Source of the DNA: Occultella aeris | GTDB taxonomy: Bacteria; Actinomycetota; Actinomycetes; Actinomycetales; Beutenbergiaceae | Length of the DNA: 64,000 nucleotides | Assembly: GCF_902703175.1 (NCBI RefSeq) | Contig: NZ_CACRYJ010000050.1 | Span: 46,470 to 110,469, forward strand | Direction of reading: 5' to 3' | In this document: positions 50,049 to 59,244 of the stretch, piece by piece | How the letters are laid out: each line of letters begins with the position of its first letter | Numbering within the stretch: the stretch's first letter is position 1 | Program-made: the position numbers and the translations under genes | Notes under the pieces: model-generated | The model's database searches: none | The model's input: only the letters and a program-made list of their open reading frames with translations | Told to the model about the DNA's origin: nothing

Positions 50049-51710
50049 TCAGCCCATGTCCACCGGCGCGCCGGGGCCCCACGGGATGCCCAGCAGGAAC
50101 CAGACCGCGAACAGCACGGTCCAGGTGACGAGTACCGCCACGGCGTAGGGGATCATCAGGGCGATGATCGTGCCGATGCCGGCGTCCTTCTTGTAGCGCT
50201 GCGCCACGGTGACCATGAACGGCAGGTACACCATGAGCGGCGTCAGCACGTTCACGGGGGAGTCGCCGACGCGGTAGGCGGCCAGCAGCGTCTGCGGGGC
50301 GACGTCGAGCGAGGCGAAGATCGGGATGAAGACCGGCGCGAAGATCACCCACTTGGGCACCAGGCCCGGGAGGATGAAGTCGAGGATGACGATCACGAGG
50401 ATGAACGCCAGCAGCAGCACGAGCGCCGGAACGTCCGCCGTCTCCAGCAGTTCGGCCGCCGAGACGGCGGCCACCGTGGGAAGGTTCGACCAGTTGAACA
50501 GGGCGATGAACTGGGCGATCATCAGGAACATCAACAGCAGACCGCCCAGGCTCGCGAAGGTCTTGGTGATCGCGCCGACGGCTGCGTTTCCACCCACCAG
50601 GGTCTTCGCCCCCGCGCCGTAGGCCATGCCGCAGACGAGGAACGCGAGCGAGATGATGAAGACGAGGCTCGCCATGAACGGTGTGGTGCCGATGATCGCA
50701 CCGGTCTCCGGGTCGCGCAGCGGCGCTCCCGGAGGCGCCGTCAGCAGCGCGATGAACGCCACGAAACCGATCAGCGCCCAGAACGAGAACCTCAGGCCCC
50801 GCGCTTCGGCGGCGTGGTCGATCTCCTCGTCGCCCTCGATGCCGACCACAAGGTCGTTACGGTCGTAGCCCCCGAGTCGCCTCTCGGTCACGAAGAGTGT
50901 GACCAGCAGCACGACCACCGCCATCAGGATCGACGAGACGATCGCGAAGTAGTAGTTCTGGGTGACCTCGAGCGTCTCCATGCCCGCCGTCGCGAGCACC
51001 TCGTTCGTGATCTCGGTGAGCATGCTGTCCGACGGGGTGATCAGCAGGTTCACCCCGAACACGGCCCCTACTCCCGCGAACGCAGCCGCGAGGCCGGCGA
51101 GCGGATGTCGTCCGACGGTGAGGAACGCCGCCGCGGCGAGCGGGACCAGGATGAGGTAGCCGGCGTCGGTCGCCACCGACGAGAGCACACCGACGAAGAT
51201 CAGGATGAACGCGAGCCACCGCTTCGGCGCGACCTTCACCGTGCGGCGGATCAGGGCGCCCATGAGGCCGGCGTGCTCGGCCACGCCGACGCCTGCCATC
51301 GCGATGAGGACGACTGCGACGACGCCGAAGCCGGCGAAGTTGTCGACGAAGGACGAGAAGAAGAAGCGGATGCCGTCGATCGAGATGAGGCTGCGGACCT
51401 CGAAGGTCTGCTCCTCGACGATGTAGTCCGGGACCTCGGCAGGCTCGCCGGTGACGGAGTCGTAGATCGACCAGGTACCGCCCAGATGCTCGTTGACCTG
51501 GTTGAACTCGTCGCGGGGGACCGGGGTGACCACCTCGTCGGTCACGGACACTCCGACCCAGGACAGGATCGCGGAGAGCAACGCGATGACGCCGATCAGG
51601 TAGACGAACATGATCGTCGGGTTCGGCACCTTGTTGCCGACACGCTCGATCCAGTTCAGGAAGCCCTTGTTGTCGGCCGGAGGCGACAGTTCCACCGACT
51701 CAGCAGCCAC
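50049..51710 (-). CDS. abgT: AbgT-family transporter
   Basis: 553 residues from GTG 51710. Starts in AbgT style with FLNWIERVGNKVPNPTIMFV, followed by about 11 membrane helices. Conserved stretches include VGVAEHAGLMGALIRRTVKV, KVAPKRWLAFILIFVGVLSS, LITPSDSMLTEITNE and the C-terminal ILDFILPGLVPKWVIFAPVF. AbgT proteins import p-aminobenzoyl-glutamate or act as sulfonamide-type efflux pumps. It precedes pepA. Its start lies within 11 bases of the end of a small upstream ORF, so translation may be coupled to it. Confidence 0.92.
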   Translation of the reverse strand: MAAESVELSPPADNKGFLNWIERVGNKVPNPTIMFVYLIGVIALLSAILSWVGVSVTDEVVTPVPRDEFNQVNEHLGGTWSIYDSVTGEPAEVPDYIVEEQTFEVRSLISIDGIRFFFSSFVDNFAGFGVVAVVLIAMAGVGVAEHAGLMGALIRRTVKVAPKRWLAFILIFVGVLSSVATDAGYLILVPLAAAAFLTVGRHPLAGLAAAFAGVGAVFGVNLLITPSDSMLTEITNEVLATAGMETLEVTQNYYFAIVSSILMAVVVLLVTLFVTERRLGGYDRNDLVVGIEGDEEIDHAAEARGLRFSFWALIGFVAFIALLTAPPGAPLRDPETGAIIGTTPFMASLVFIISLAFLVCGMAYGAGAKTLVGGNAAVGAITKTFASLGGLLLMFLMIAQFIALFNWSNLPTVAAVSAAELLETADVPALVLLLAFILVIVILDFILPGLVPKWVIFAPVFIPIFASLDVAPQTLLAAYRVGDSPVNVLTPLMVYLPFMVTVAQRYKKDAGIGTIIALMIPYAVAVLVTWTVLFAVWFLLGIPWGPGAPVDMG

Positions 51711-51804
51711 GATCTACCCCCATCGCAGTCGCGGCGGTCGTGGTGACGCGCACCGACCTGGACGGCATCGTCGTCGTACCGAAGATCGTGGTCCGAGTAC
51801 CCAT
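51700..51804 (-). CDS. 34-residue leader ORF upstream of and overlapping abgT
   Basis: ATG 51804 is preceded by GGGAGAGGA with a 6-base gap, a stronger ribosome site than that of abgT. The peptide, beginning MGTRTTIFGTTTMPSRSVRV and continuing TTTAATAMGVDRGC, is nearly one-third Thr. Its TGA (51700-51702) lies inside abgT, 11 bases past the abgT GTG, in another frame. This arrangement is typical of a translated leader that couples or attenuates the main gene. Confidence 0.55.
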   Translation of the reverse strand: MGTRTTIFGTTTMPSRSVRVTTTAATAMGVDRGC

Positions 51805-52062
51805 CCGAAATCCTCTCCCGTGTGTGCGCCGTACCCCGACCGGCGCTCGGCGCACGGAGTCGGTCATTGACGACCCTAGTGAGCGGCCCCACACGGGCGA
51901 CAGACTTCCCCCAGTCCTGGGGGATCCCCAGAACTAGGGGTCACGTCGATCCACCCGCGGACGGCCGACGCCCAGATATGGCTAGGGTGGGCGCACGGGA
52001 CGGGGTCCGGGCGGGGCGCCCAGCGGGCGGCTCGATCGCAAGATGACAAGAGGGACGACTCG
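51805..52062. other. intergenic region between abgT leader and response regulator
   Basis: 258 bases between divergent units. It holds a TAGGGT -10-like hexamer (51983-51988) that could start the response-regulator message with a leader of about 70 bases, and the run CCCCAGTCCTGGGGGATCCC around 51910-51929, a small imperfect palindrome. Nothing else is recognised. Confidence 0.35.
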
Positions 52063-52737
52063 ATGACGGTTGACTCAAGGCGGGTCGAAGGCTCGGCGTA
52101 CCCGCGCACGGTCTCCCGGGTAGGTCTCGTGGACGATCATGCCGTGGTCGGCCTCGGTGTGCGTGCCCTCCTTGCCGACCATCCGGACCTGGAATTCGTG
52201 GCCGCTGAGCCCACGGTGGCGGACCTGCTCGCTGGTGGCGCGGATCTGGACGTGGTGCTGCTGGACCTGCGCCTGGCGGACGGTTCGTCCGTCTGGCAGA
52301 ACATCAGCCGGCTGCGACAGACGGGCGCGGAGGTACTTGCCTTCACGTCGGGCGACGACGTGGACCTCGTGCGCGCTGCGGCACGCGCCGGGATCGCCGG
52401 CATGGTCCGCAAGTCCGAGGACTCCGAGCACCTGCTCGAGGCCCTGCGGCACGTCTGCCGCGGCGAGGTGGTCGCCTCCACGGAGTGGGCCGCGGCCGTG
52501 GACAGTGACCCGCACGCCCCTGGGCTGTCCCCCCGCGAGCGGCAGGTGCTGGAGTTGTACGCATCCGGGGAGAAGGCGGACCGGGTTGCCCGGCTGTTGG
52601 GGGTGTCCCGGGAGACGGTGCTGGACCACATCCGCCGCATCCGTGTGAAGTACGCCGCCGTGGAGCGCCCGGCGCACACGAAGGTGGAGCTGTACATGCG
52701 TGCCGTGGAGGACGGCGTGCTGCCAGGGCCGGGGTGA
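52063..52737 (+). CDS. LuxR/NarL-family response regulator
   Basis: 224 residues. The receiver domain starts after an extension of about 17 residues (VGLVDDHAVVGLGVRALLAD), with the phospho-acceptor Asp in VVLLDLRLADGS and the Lys in GMVRKSEDSEHLLEAL. The GerE/LuxR HTH follows (LSPRERQVLELYASGEKADR, then VARLLGVSRETVLDHIRRIR). It binds DNA when phosphorylated. Its stop overlaps the start of the sensor kinase gene by GTGA (52734-52737), giving a two-component pair. The target genes are not evident. Confidence 0.92.
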   Translation: MTVDSRRVEGSAYPRTVSRVGLVDDHAVVGLGVRALLADHPDLEFVAAEPTVADLLAGGADLDVVLLDLRLADGSSVWQNISRLRQTGAEVLAFTSGDDVDLVRAAARAGIAGMVRKSEDSEHLLEALRHVCRGEVVASTEWAAAVDSDPHAPGLSPRERQVLELYASGEKADRVARLLGVSRETVLDHIRRIRVKYAAVERPAHTKVELYMRAVEDGVLPGPG

Positions 52738-55076
52738 ACGGGTCTCCCGACGACCGGCGGCAGGGATCGAGCACTCCTGGGGCGACCACGCGAGCCATGA
52801 GCGTGCGTCGCCGGATGGGTGCCATGGTGTCCATCGGCGCCCTGATCCTGGTCGCGATCCACCTCGGAGATGGTCTGATCGGGTGGTCGAACGCCCATTT
52901 CGGCTGGCGCCTCGGCGTCCTCGCCCTGATCGGCGTCGTCGTGGTCCTCACCCTCGGTGCGTTCCACCTGCCGCAGCGGCTGCTGCGCCGGGGCTGGGCG
53001 TGCTTTCCGATCCTCTACCTGGTGCTCGTCTCGACATGGGTGCTGGCCCGTTCGGCCGACGACGATGAACCGTCCGTGTGGGTGCTCGAACCCGCGGCAG
53101 TCGGCTTCGCGGCCGTGTCGTGGACGTGGCGGACGGCGATCGGGTACGCGCTGATCGCGGCCGCGCTCCTGCCGTTGAGTCTGTTCCTGGTCGACGGGAG
53201 CGTCGACCGGCAGATCCTGCTCCGGGCGATCATCCATCTGGGCAATGTGGCGTTCGTGGTCATCGTGTTCGCCATCGACGCCCAGTTGCGGGCCTTGCGA
53301 AGCTCCGAACGGGAGGTCGAGCGCAATGCGGCGCTCGCCGCCGCCGCGGGCGCTCGTGCTGGGGCACACGCCCGGCTGACCGCGCTCATCCATGACGAGG
53401 TGCTGACCGCGTTGACCCTCGCGATGCGCACCACGGTCATCCCCGAGTCCGTCGCCACCCAGGCCGGGCGGGCACTGGCGGTCCTGCGTGGCGCGGCCGT
53501 GCCGACCGAAGGCCAGCCGGGGCGCCTGCATGCCGACCTGGCGGCACTCGCACGTGACAAGGGGCTCCGGTTCGTCGCGCCGCCGGGGGCCACGCGGATC
53601 GCGCTACCCGACCAGGCGGCGAATGCACTCGTCGCGGCCTGTGCACAGGCGATCGAGAACAGCCTGCGTCACGCCCGCCCGGTGGCCGGCGCGAGCTCGG
53701 TGCGCCGCTGCCTCCGGCTGACCGCCGAGCCGGGACGGGTGGTCGTGACCGTCGAGGACGACGGCTCCGGCTTCGAGCCCGACGATGTCGCGCCGGACCG
53801 GCTGGGCCTTCGTGCCAGCATGCTCGCCCGGATGCGCAGTGTGCCGGGGGGCGGTGCGCAGGTGCGTTCCGGATGGGGCCGCGGCACGGTGGTCGAGCTC
53901 AGCTGGGTAGGGCCGGTCGCGGGCGATACGGGCTCGGGGACCGGTGGCGCCAACGGCGGCACGAACGCGGACCCCCACGCCGGTAGTCGCATCTCGGGAC
54001 TCGCGACCCCGGCCGCGCGGGTGGTGCTCGTCCTGGTCTGGGCGACCGGAGCCGTCCAGTCCGCGCTGCTCTGGCACACCTATCCGCAGCCCGCCGCGAT
54101 CGGTGTCGCGCTGCTCGTGAGCCTCGCCGGGGCGCTTGCCCTCAGCGCGCCCGCGGATGATCCGCTGCCCCGGTGGGCGACGCTGACGGTGGCCGCCGTG
54201 GCCCCCGTGAACGCGCTCCTGCTCCTGCCCCAGCTGGGTGGGGGACCGGGGGAGCGGGCCTGGTTGTTGCAGACCGGTGCCTACCTCGCCGCACTGCTCA
54301 TGGTGCGGGGGCGCCGCGGGCCGGGCCTGGCTTCGGTCGGTGCGATGGCGGCCGCGGTGATCGCCTGGGGCGCACGGGTGGACGCTCCCTCCGCGACGGT
54401 GGTCGCTGTCCTCTCGCTGCCGGTGGCCGCAGCCGCCGTGGGGCTCGCCTGGTCGGCCCTGCTTCGACGGATGTTGACCCGGCTCACGGCCCACCGCCGG
54501 GCCGATGCCGCCTCCGCACGGGCGCTCACCGCCGAGCGGGCGGCCCTGGCTCGGACCGCGACGGAACTGCATGCCATCGCTCGGGTGGCCGGACCACCCC
54601 TGCGGCGCGTCGTGGAGTTGACTGCAGTCGACCCGCCCGAGCCGCTGAGCCCCGCAGACCGGATGGAGTGCCGCATCGCCGAGGCGCACATCCGGGACCG
54701 GTTGCGGGCGCCCGCACTGGCAGAGGCGGATGTCGCAGTGGCCGTGGACGCCGCACGCCGCCGGGGCGTGGAGGTCCTGCTGCTCGACGACCGTGCTGAT
54801 CGGGTCGAGCCTGCCGGCCGTGCGGAGACCGTCGGTCAGGCAGGTCGCGCCGATCGGGTGGAGCCGTTGGAGGACGGCTTCACCGCCGCGCTGGTCGAGC
54901 TCATCGGTGCGCACGGGGCGGGTTCGGTGACGGTGCGGCTGCTGCCGCAAGGACGCGCCGTGTTCGCGACGGTGCTGTGCAACGGGCCCGGCGGCGACGA
55001 GCGGACCGAACTGGACCGTCTCGGCCGGGAGGTTCACACCAGCAGGGACTCGATGGCCCCGTCCGAGAGCACGTGA
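52734..55076 (+). CDS. large membrane sensor histidine kinase with duplicated membrane region
   Basis: 780 residues from GTG 52734. Six predicted membrane helices occupy about 31-180. A HisKA_3-like segment with His 220 (LTALIHDEVLTALTLAMRTT) follows, then a HATPase domain (AIENSLRHA at 306-314, VEDDGSGF at 340-347). After a Gly/Asn-rich linker comes a second membrane block (about 425-580) and a cytosolic C-terminal domain (580-780) without N or G boxes. The second half looks like a degenerate kinase-like or sensory module. It pairs with the overlapping response regulator and overlaps the opposing ROK gene by 43 bases at the 3' end. Confidence 0.87.
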   Translation: MNGSPDDRRQGSSTPGATTRAMSVRRRMGAMVSIGALILVAIHLGDGLIGWSNAHFGWRLGVLALIGVVVVLTLGAFHLPQRLLRRGWACFPILYLVLVSTWVLARSADDDEPSVWVLEPAAVGFAAVSWTWRTAIGYALIAAALLPLSLFLVDGSVDRQILLRAIIHLGNVAFVVIVFAIDAQLRALRSSEREVERNAALAAAAGARAGAHARLTALIHDEVLTALTLAMRTTVIPESVATQAGRALAVLRGAAVPTEGQPGRLHADLAALARDKGLRFVAPPGATRIALPDQAANALVAACAQAIENSLRHARPVAGASSVRRCLRLTAEPGRVVVTVEDDGSGFEPDDVAPDRLGLRASMLARMRSVPGGGAQVRSGWGRGTVVELSWVGPVAGDTGSGTGGANGGTNADPHAGSRISGLATPAARVVLVLVWATGAVQSALLWHTYPQPAAIGVALLVSLAGALALSAPADDPLPRWATLTVAAVAPVNALLLLPQLGGGPGERAWLLQTGAYLAALLMVRGRRGPGLASVGAMAAAVIAWGARVDAPSATVVAVLSLPVAAAAVGLAWSALLRRMLTRLTAHRRADAASARALTAERAALARTATELHAIARVAGPPLRRVVELTAVDPPEPLSPADRMECRIAEAHIRDRLRAPALAEADVAVAVDAARRRGVEVLLLDDRADRVEPAGRAETVGQAGRADRVEPLEDGFTAALVELIGAHGAGSVTVRLLPQGRAVFATVLCNGPGGDERTELDRLGREVHTSRDSMAPSEST

Positions 55077-56215
55077 TCGGCCACCATCCGACTCGCGCCG
55101 AGCACCGCCGCCTGGGCGCCGGTCCCGGTGCGCACGATACGGAGGTCCCGGGTCGCCAAGGCCAGCGAGCGGGTCAGGATGACGTCGCTGATCGCCTCGA
55201 GGAGGATCGGGTTGTCCATCGCCATCGATCCGCCGATGACCACCACCGAGGGGTTGAGCAGGCTCACGGTGCCGGCCAGCACGGACCCGATGTCCCGACC
55301 GGCCCGCCGGGAGAGGTCGAGCGCTAGCGCGTCCCCGGTTGCGATCAGGGTGGAGACGTCCTCGGCCTCCTCGTTGCTGCGGCCGGCGGCGAGCCAGGCG
55401 GCGCGAACCGCGCTGCGGCTCGCAAGGGCCTCAAGGCAGCCGGTGTTGCCGCAGGTGCAGGTCACCGCCTCGCCACCAGGCACGGCGATGTGCCCGAGGT
55501 CCCCGGCGGCGCCCTGGGCGCCGCGATGGACCCGGCCCTCGGTGATGATGCCGGCGCCGATGCCGGTGGCGACCTTGACGAAGACAAGGTCGTCGACGCC
55601 GGGATACAGGCTCCAGTGCTCACCGGCGGCCATCAGGTTCACATCATTGTCGACCAGCACCGGGGTCCGGAACGACTCGGCCAGCACGCCGGGGATGTCG
55701 GCGCCGTCCCATCCCGGCATGATCGGTGGGTTGCGAGGGCGTCCGGTCTCATGTTCCACCGGCCCCGGCACGCCGACACCGACCCCCACGAGGTCGCGGC
55801 GCGGCCGCCCGACCTCCTCGAGCAGCTCGAAGCCGAGGGCACTCACGCGCGCGAGGATTGCCTCGGGTCCGTCGGCGATCGCGGCGATCTCACCCCGCTG
55901 GGCCAGGACCGTCCCGCCGAGGTCGGTGACGGCCACCTGCAGGTGTGCCGCGCCGATGTCCGCCGCGAGGATGATCCGTGAGGTGGGGGCGAACGCGAAG
56001 ATCTCCGGGGGGCGCCCACCCGTGGAGGTGGCGGCACCGCGGTGGGCCAACAGTCCGCTCTCGAGGAGCAGGTCGATTCGCTGGGCGATGGTCGAGCGGG
56101 CGTGACCGGTCTGTGCCACCAGTTCGGCGCGGGAGCGCGGCACGCCGTCGCGAAGCAGCGCCAGCACCGCGCTCAACCCGGCGGGCACGGCAGTCGGTCG
56201 ACGGGTCTGGCCCAC
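55034..56215 (-). CDS. ROK-family transcriptional repressor
   Basis: 393 residues from GTG 56215 with GAGGAGGA upstream. The N-terminal winged HTH (SRAELVAQTGHARSTIAQRI) is followed by a sugar-kinase-like ROK domain: ADIGAAHLQVAVTDLGGTVL, VGVPGPVEHETGRPRNPP, DNDVNLMAAGEHW, and the zinc motif CTCGNTGCLEALAS. Such proteins (NagC, XylR, Mlc) repress sugar uptake and catabolism and respond to a sugar or sugar phosphate. It is divergent from the remnants of a sugar ABC transporter and near a dehydrogenase and isomerase, which were probably its regulon. Confidence 0.9.
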   Translation of the reverse strand: MGQTRRPTAVPAGLSAVLALLRDGVPRSRAELVAQTGHARSTIAQRIDLLLESGLLAHRGAATSTGGRPPEIFAFAPTSRIILAADIGAAHLQVAVTDLGGTVLAQRGEIAAIADGPEAILARVSALGFELLEEVGRPRRDLVGVGVGVPGPVEHETGRPRNPPIMPGWDGADIPGVLAESFRTPVLVDNDVNLMAAGEHWSLYPGVDDLVFVKVATGIGAGIITEGRVHRGAQGAAGDLGHIAVPGGEAVTCTCGNTGCLEALASRSAVRAAWLAAGRSNEEAEDVSTLIATGDALALDLSRRAGRDIGSVLAGTVSLLNPSVVVIGGSMAMDNPILLEAISDVILTRSLALATRDLRIVRTGTGAQAAVLGASRMVADHVLSDGAIESLLV

Positions 56216-56288
56216 GGGTCCTCCTCTCGGCGAACGACAACTATAGGGTCACGGATCGGTCACAGAAGGCCGGCTCGCCGACTTTTGC

Positions 56289-56318
56289 TTGACGGCAGGC
56301 AGAAGGGCCGCCTAGGTT
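56289..56318 (+). promoter_or_regulatory. promoter of the decayed ABC transporter operon
   Basis: -35 TTGACG (56289-56294), 18-base spacer, -10 TAGGTT (56313-56318), then 7 bases to ATG 56326: a leaderless layout. The promoter is well preserved although the gene behind it is wrecked. Two GTCAC boxes at about 56250-56265 may be operator elements. Confidence 0.5.
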
Positions 56319-56325
56319 CGGCGGC

Positions 56326-56796
56326 ATGGTCAGCGACGACGCGTTCATGACAATGCGTGGCATCGTCCAGCACTCCCCCGAGGGCCAGGGCCCTGGACGG
56401 GCTGGACCTCGAGGTGCGCACGGGCGAGGTGCACTGCGTCCTCGGCCAGAACGGAGCCGGAGAGTCGACCCTCATCAAGGTCGTCGCTGGGGCACGCCAG
56501 CCCAACGACAGGCGGCGTCGCAGATCGACGCCCTCTGGAACCACGATGACGACCAGGACGCCGGCTCGGCGAACATGATGGAACTGATCGCCTCCGGCGA
56601 CTCCGTCGTGCAGGCCACCGTCATCTACCCGGCCACCCAGGCGGCGGACGGCATCGCCCTGGCCCGCCTCGTCGTGCAGCAGCGCGCCCTAGCCGACCTC
56701 GTCGAGGTCGAGGTGCCGCGACTGGTCCAGTTGTACGCCCCGGTCGTGACCGCGGAGAACGTGGAGCAGTATCTACCCACGGCCTTCCAGTCCTGA
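56326..56796 (+). pseudogene. fused remnants of a sugar ABC transporter: ATPase 5' end and binding-protein 3' end
   Basis: The first 55 bases read [15 protein letters not shown] ATPase sequence. After a one-base shift the ATPase continues [20 protein letters not shown] and [19 protein letters not shown], where Walker A carries Glu in place of the essential Lys. At about 56505-56515 the sequence jumps to the C-terminus of a periplasmic sugar-binding protein ([12 protein letters not shown]), which itself lacks about 25 residues before GSANMMELI. It then runs through YPATQAADGIALARLV and LVQLYAPVVTAENVEQYLPT to the stop. The permease and most of both genes are gone. Confidence 0.8.
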
Positions 56797-56904
56797 CCTG
56801 TTCGTCCGGCGGTGCGTGATCGGCCGTCCGGAACGGGGCCGTGGTGACCAGAACGGTCGCCGCGGCCCCACCCCATGAGAACAACACTGAGGAGAGAGAA
56901 CTCG

Positions 56905-58086
56905 ATGACCGCCAGTCCACCCTTGAACGTCGCAATGATCGGGTACGCCTTCATGGGCGCCGCGCACTCGCAGGCCTGGCGCAACGCGCCCCGCTTCTTC
57001 GATCTGCCGCTCACCCCGGTCCAGCAGGTGATCTGCGGTCGGAACCCGGAGGCGTTGGCCGCGGCGGCGGCGAAGCTGGACTGGCGGCACACGGAGACGG
57101 ACTGGCGCGCAGCGATCACTCGCGACGACGTCGATCTCGTGGACGTGTGCACCCCGGGCGACACCCACGCCGAGATCGCGATCGCCGCCCTCGAGGCCGG
57201 CAAGCACGTGCTCTGCGAGAAGCCGCTGGCGAACACCGTCGCCGAGGCCGAGCAGATGGCCGCCGCCGCGGAGGCGGCCCGGGCCAACGGCGTCCTCGCC
57301 ATGGTGGGCTTCACCTACCGCCGGGTCCCCGCCGTCCAGCTCGCCCGCCAGCTCATCGCCGAGGGTCGCCTCGGCACCATCCGGCAGGTGCGGGCCCAAT
57401 ACCTCCAGGACTGGATCGCGGATGCCAGTGCACCGCTGTCCTGGCGCCTGGACAAGACCAAGGCCGGTTCGGGCGCGCTCGGGGACATCGGCGCACACAT
57501 CACCGATCTGATCCAGTTCGTGACGGGCCAGGCGATCACCGGCGTGGTTGGCCTCACCGAGACGTTCGTGAAGGAGCGGCCGGTCGCCACCGAGTTCGCC
57601 GGACTGGCCGGCACCGGGGGAGCCGAGCTCGGACCGGTGACGGTCGACGACGCGTCCATCTGGCTGGCCCGGCTCGCCGGCGGCGCGATCGGGACGTTCG
57701 AGGCCACCCGGTTCGCCTGGGGACGCAAGAACGGACTGCGGTTCGAGATCAACGGGTCGGCGGGATCCCTCGCGTTCGACCTCGAGGATCTGAACGTCCT
57801 CGAGTACTTCGACGCCGGTGAGGACGCGCGCACCGCCGGGTACCGCCGGATCCTCGTCACCGAACCGGAGCACCCGTTCGTCTCCGCCTGGTGGCCCGCC
57901 GGGCACGGGCTCGGCTACGAGCACGCCTTCACGCACCAGGTCGTCGACCTGGTCACCGCAGTCTCCGCCGGCGAGCAGCCCGAGCCCTCCTTCGCCGACG
58001 GGCTCGCGGTGCAACGGGTCCTTGCCGCAGTCGAGCAGAGCGCGCAGGGTGGGAGCACCTGGTTGGACATCCCGGCTGCCGGGTGA
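56905..58086 (+). CDS. Gfo/Idh/MocA-family oxidoreductase
   Basis: 393 residues from ATG 56905, with GAGGAGAGAG as ribosome site. The N-terminal Rossmann fold reads VAMIGYAFMGAAHSQAWRNA, followed by VDVCTPGDTHAEIAIAALEA and the hallmark VLCEKPLANTVAEAEQMAAA. The C-terminal alpha/beta domain contains GALGDIGAHITDLIQFVTGQ. Such NAD(P)-dependent enzymes oxidise inositols, sugars or sugar acids. It follows the transporter remnants and precedes a sugar isomerase, a pairing typical of inositol- or rare-sugar-catabolic clusters. Confidence 0.9.
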   Translation: MTASPPLNVAMIGYAFMGAAHSQAWRNAPRFFDLPLTPVQQVICGRNPEALAAAAAKLDWRHTETDWRAAITRDDVDLVDVCTPGDTHAEIAIAALEAGKHVLCEKPLANTVAEAEQMAAAAEAARANGVLAMVGFTYRRVPAVQLARQLIAEGRLGTIRQVRAQYLQDWIADASAPLSWRLDKTKAGSGALGDIGAHITDLIQFVTGQAITGVVGLTETFVKERPVATEFAGLAGTGGAELGPVTVDDASIWLARLAGGAIGTFEATRFAWGRKNGLRFEINGSAGSLAFDLEDLNVLEYFDAGEDARTAGYRRILVTEPEHPFVSAWWPAGHGLGYEHAFTHQVVDLVTAVSAGEQPEPSFADGLAVQRVLAAVEQSAQGGSTWLDIPAAG

Positions 58087-58161
58087 CAACACCCGACCGG
58101 ACCCCACCCACCGACCAGCACGAACCGACCGAAGACAACCGCAACGAGGAGCAGTATTCCC

Positions 58162-59166
58162 ATGGCACGACCGATCACCCTGTTCACCGGACAGTGGGCG
58201 GACCTCCCCTTCGAGGAGGTGGCCCGGCTCGCCAGCGAGTGGGGCTACGACGGACTTGAGATCGCCTGTTGGGGCGACCACCTGGACCCGAACCGCGCGG
58301 CGACCGACGACGACTACGTCCAGGAGAAGCTGGAGCTGCTGGCCCGCTACGACCTGAAGGTGTGGGCCATCTCCAACCACCTCAAGGGGCAGGCCGTCTG
58401 CGACGACCCCATCGACATCCGGCACCGTGAGATGCTGCCTGACTCCATCTGGGGCGACGGCGACGCCGAGGGCGTCCGGCAGCGGGCCGCCGAGGAGATG
58501 AAGAACACCGCGCGCGCCGCCGCCCGGCTCGGCGTCAAGACCGTGGTCGGCTTCACCGGCTCCGCGATCTGGAAGTACGTGGCGATGTTCCCGCCTGTGC
58601 GCGACGAGATCATCGAGGCCGGCTACCAGGACTTCGCGGACCGGTGGAACCCGATCCTGGACGTGTTCGACGAGGTCGGCGTCCGGTTCGCCCACGAGGT
58701 GCACCCAAGCGAGATCGCGTACGACTACTGGTCCACGGTGCGCACCCTCGAGGCGATCGGTCACCGGGAGGCGTTCGGCCTGAACTGGGACCCGAGCCAC
58801 ATGGTCTGGCAGCAGATCGACCCGGTCTCCTTCCTCGTCGACTTCGCGGACCGGATCTACCACGTGGACTGCAAGGACACGAAGCTGCGCATGACGAACG
58901 GGCGCAACGGCCGGCTGTCCTCGCACCTGCCCTGGTCGGACCCGCGCCGCGGCTGGGACTTCGTCTCGACCGGGCACGGGGACGTGCCGTGGGAGGACGC
59001 CTTCCGCGCCCTGAACCACATCGGTTACGACGGACCGATCTCGGTGGAGTGGGAGGACGCCGGTATGGACCGCCTGGTGGGCGCGCCGGAGGCCCTCGAG
59101 TTCGTGAAGAAGTTCGCGTTCGACGCGCCCGAGGCGGCGTTCGACGCGGCGTTCAGCACGCGCTGA
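58162..59166 (+). CDS. sugar phosphate isomerase/epimerase (xylose isomerase-like TIM barrel)
   Basis: 334 residues from ATG 58162 with GAGGAG upstream. AP-endonuclease-2/IolE-like barrel: [87 protein letters not shown] and [14 protein letters not shown]. Glu, Asp, His and Glu in these stretches form the metal site. The enzyme probably isomerises a keto-sugar or inosose. It lies 75 bases after the dehydrogenase, most likely one transcript, and ends at a strong bidirectional hairpin. Confidence 0.88.
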   Translation: MARPITLFTGQWADLPFEEVARLASEWGYDGLEIACWGDHLDPNRAATDDDYVQEKLELLARYDLKVWAISNHLKGQAVCDDPIDIRHREMLPDSIWGDGDAEGVRQRAAEEMKNTARAAARLGVKTVVGFTGSAIWKYVAMFPPVRDEIIEAGYQDFADRWNPILDVFDEVGVRFAHEVHPSEIAYDYWSTVRTLEAIGHREAFGLNWDPSHMVWQQIDPVSFLVDFADRIYHVDCKDTKLRMTNGRNGRLSSHLPWSDPRRGWDFVSTGHGDVPWEDAFRALNHIGYDGPISVEWEDAGMDRLVGAPEALEFVKKFAFDAPEAAFDAAFSTR

Positions 59167-59177
59167 GCAGCCCAGCA

Positions 59178-59211
59178 GGGGCGTCTTCCGGTCACCGCCG
59201 GAGGGCGCCTC
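59178..59211. terminator. bidirectional hairpin between isomerase and adenosyltransferase genes
   Basis: GGGGCGTCTTCCGG (59178-59191) pairs with CCGGAGGGCGCCTC (59198-59211), 11 of 14 canonical plus G-U pairs, 6-base loop, in the 78-base gap between two convergent stops. Confidence 0.65.
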
Positions 59212-59244
59212 TCGTCGTTCCGACCGGCACCTCAGCCGCTCAGG

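Noticed and set aside
56326..56796. A real 156-residue protein gene
   Set aside because: The frame is a chance join of two transporter-gene fragments in different original frames, with a mutated Walker A.
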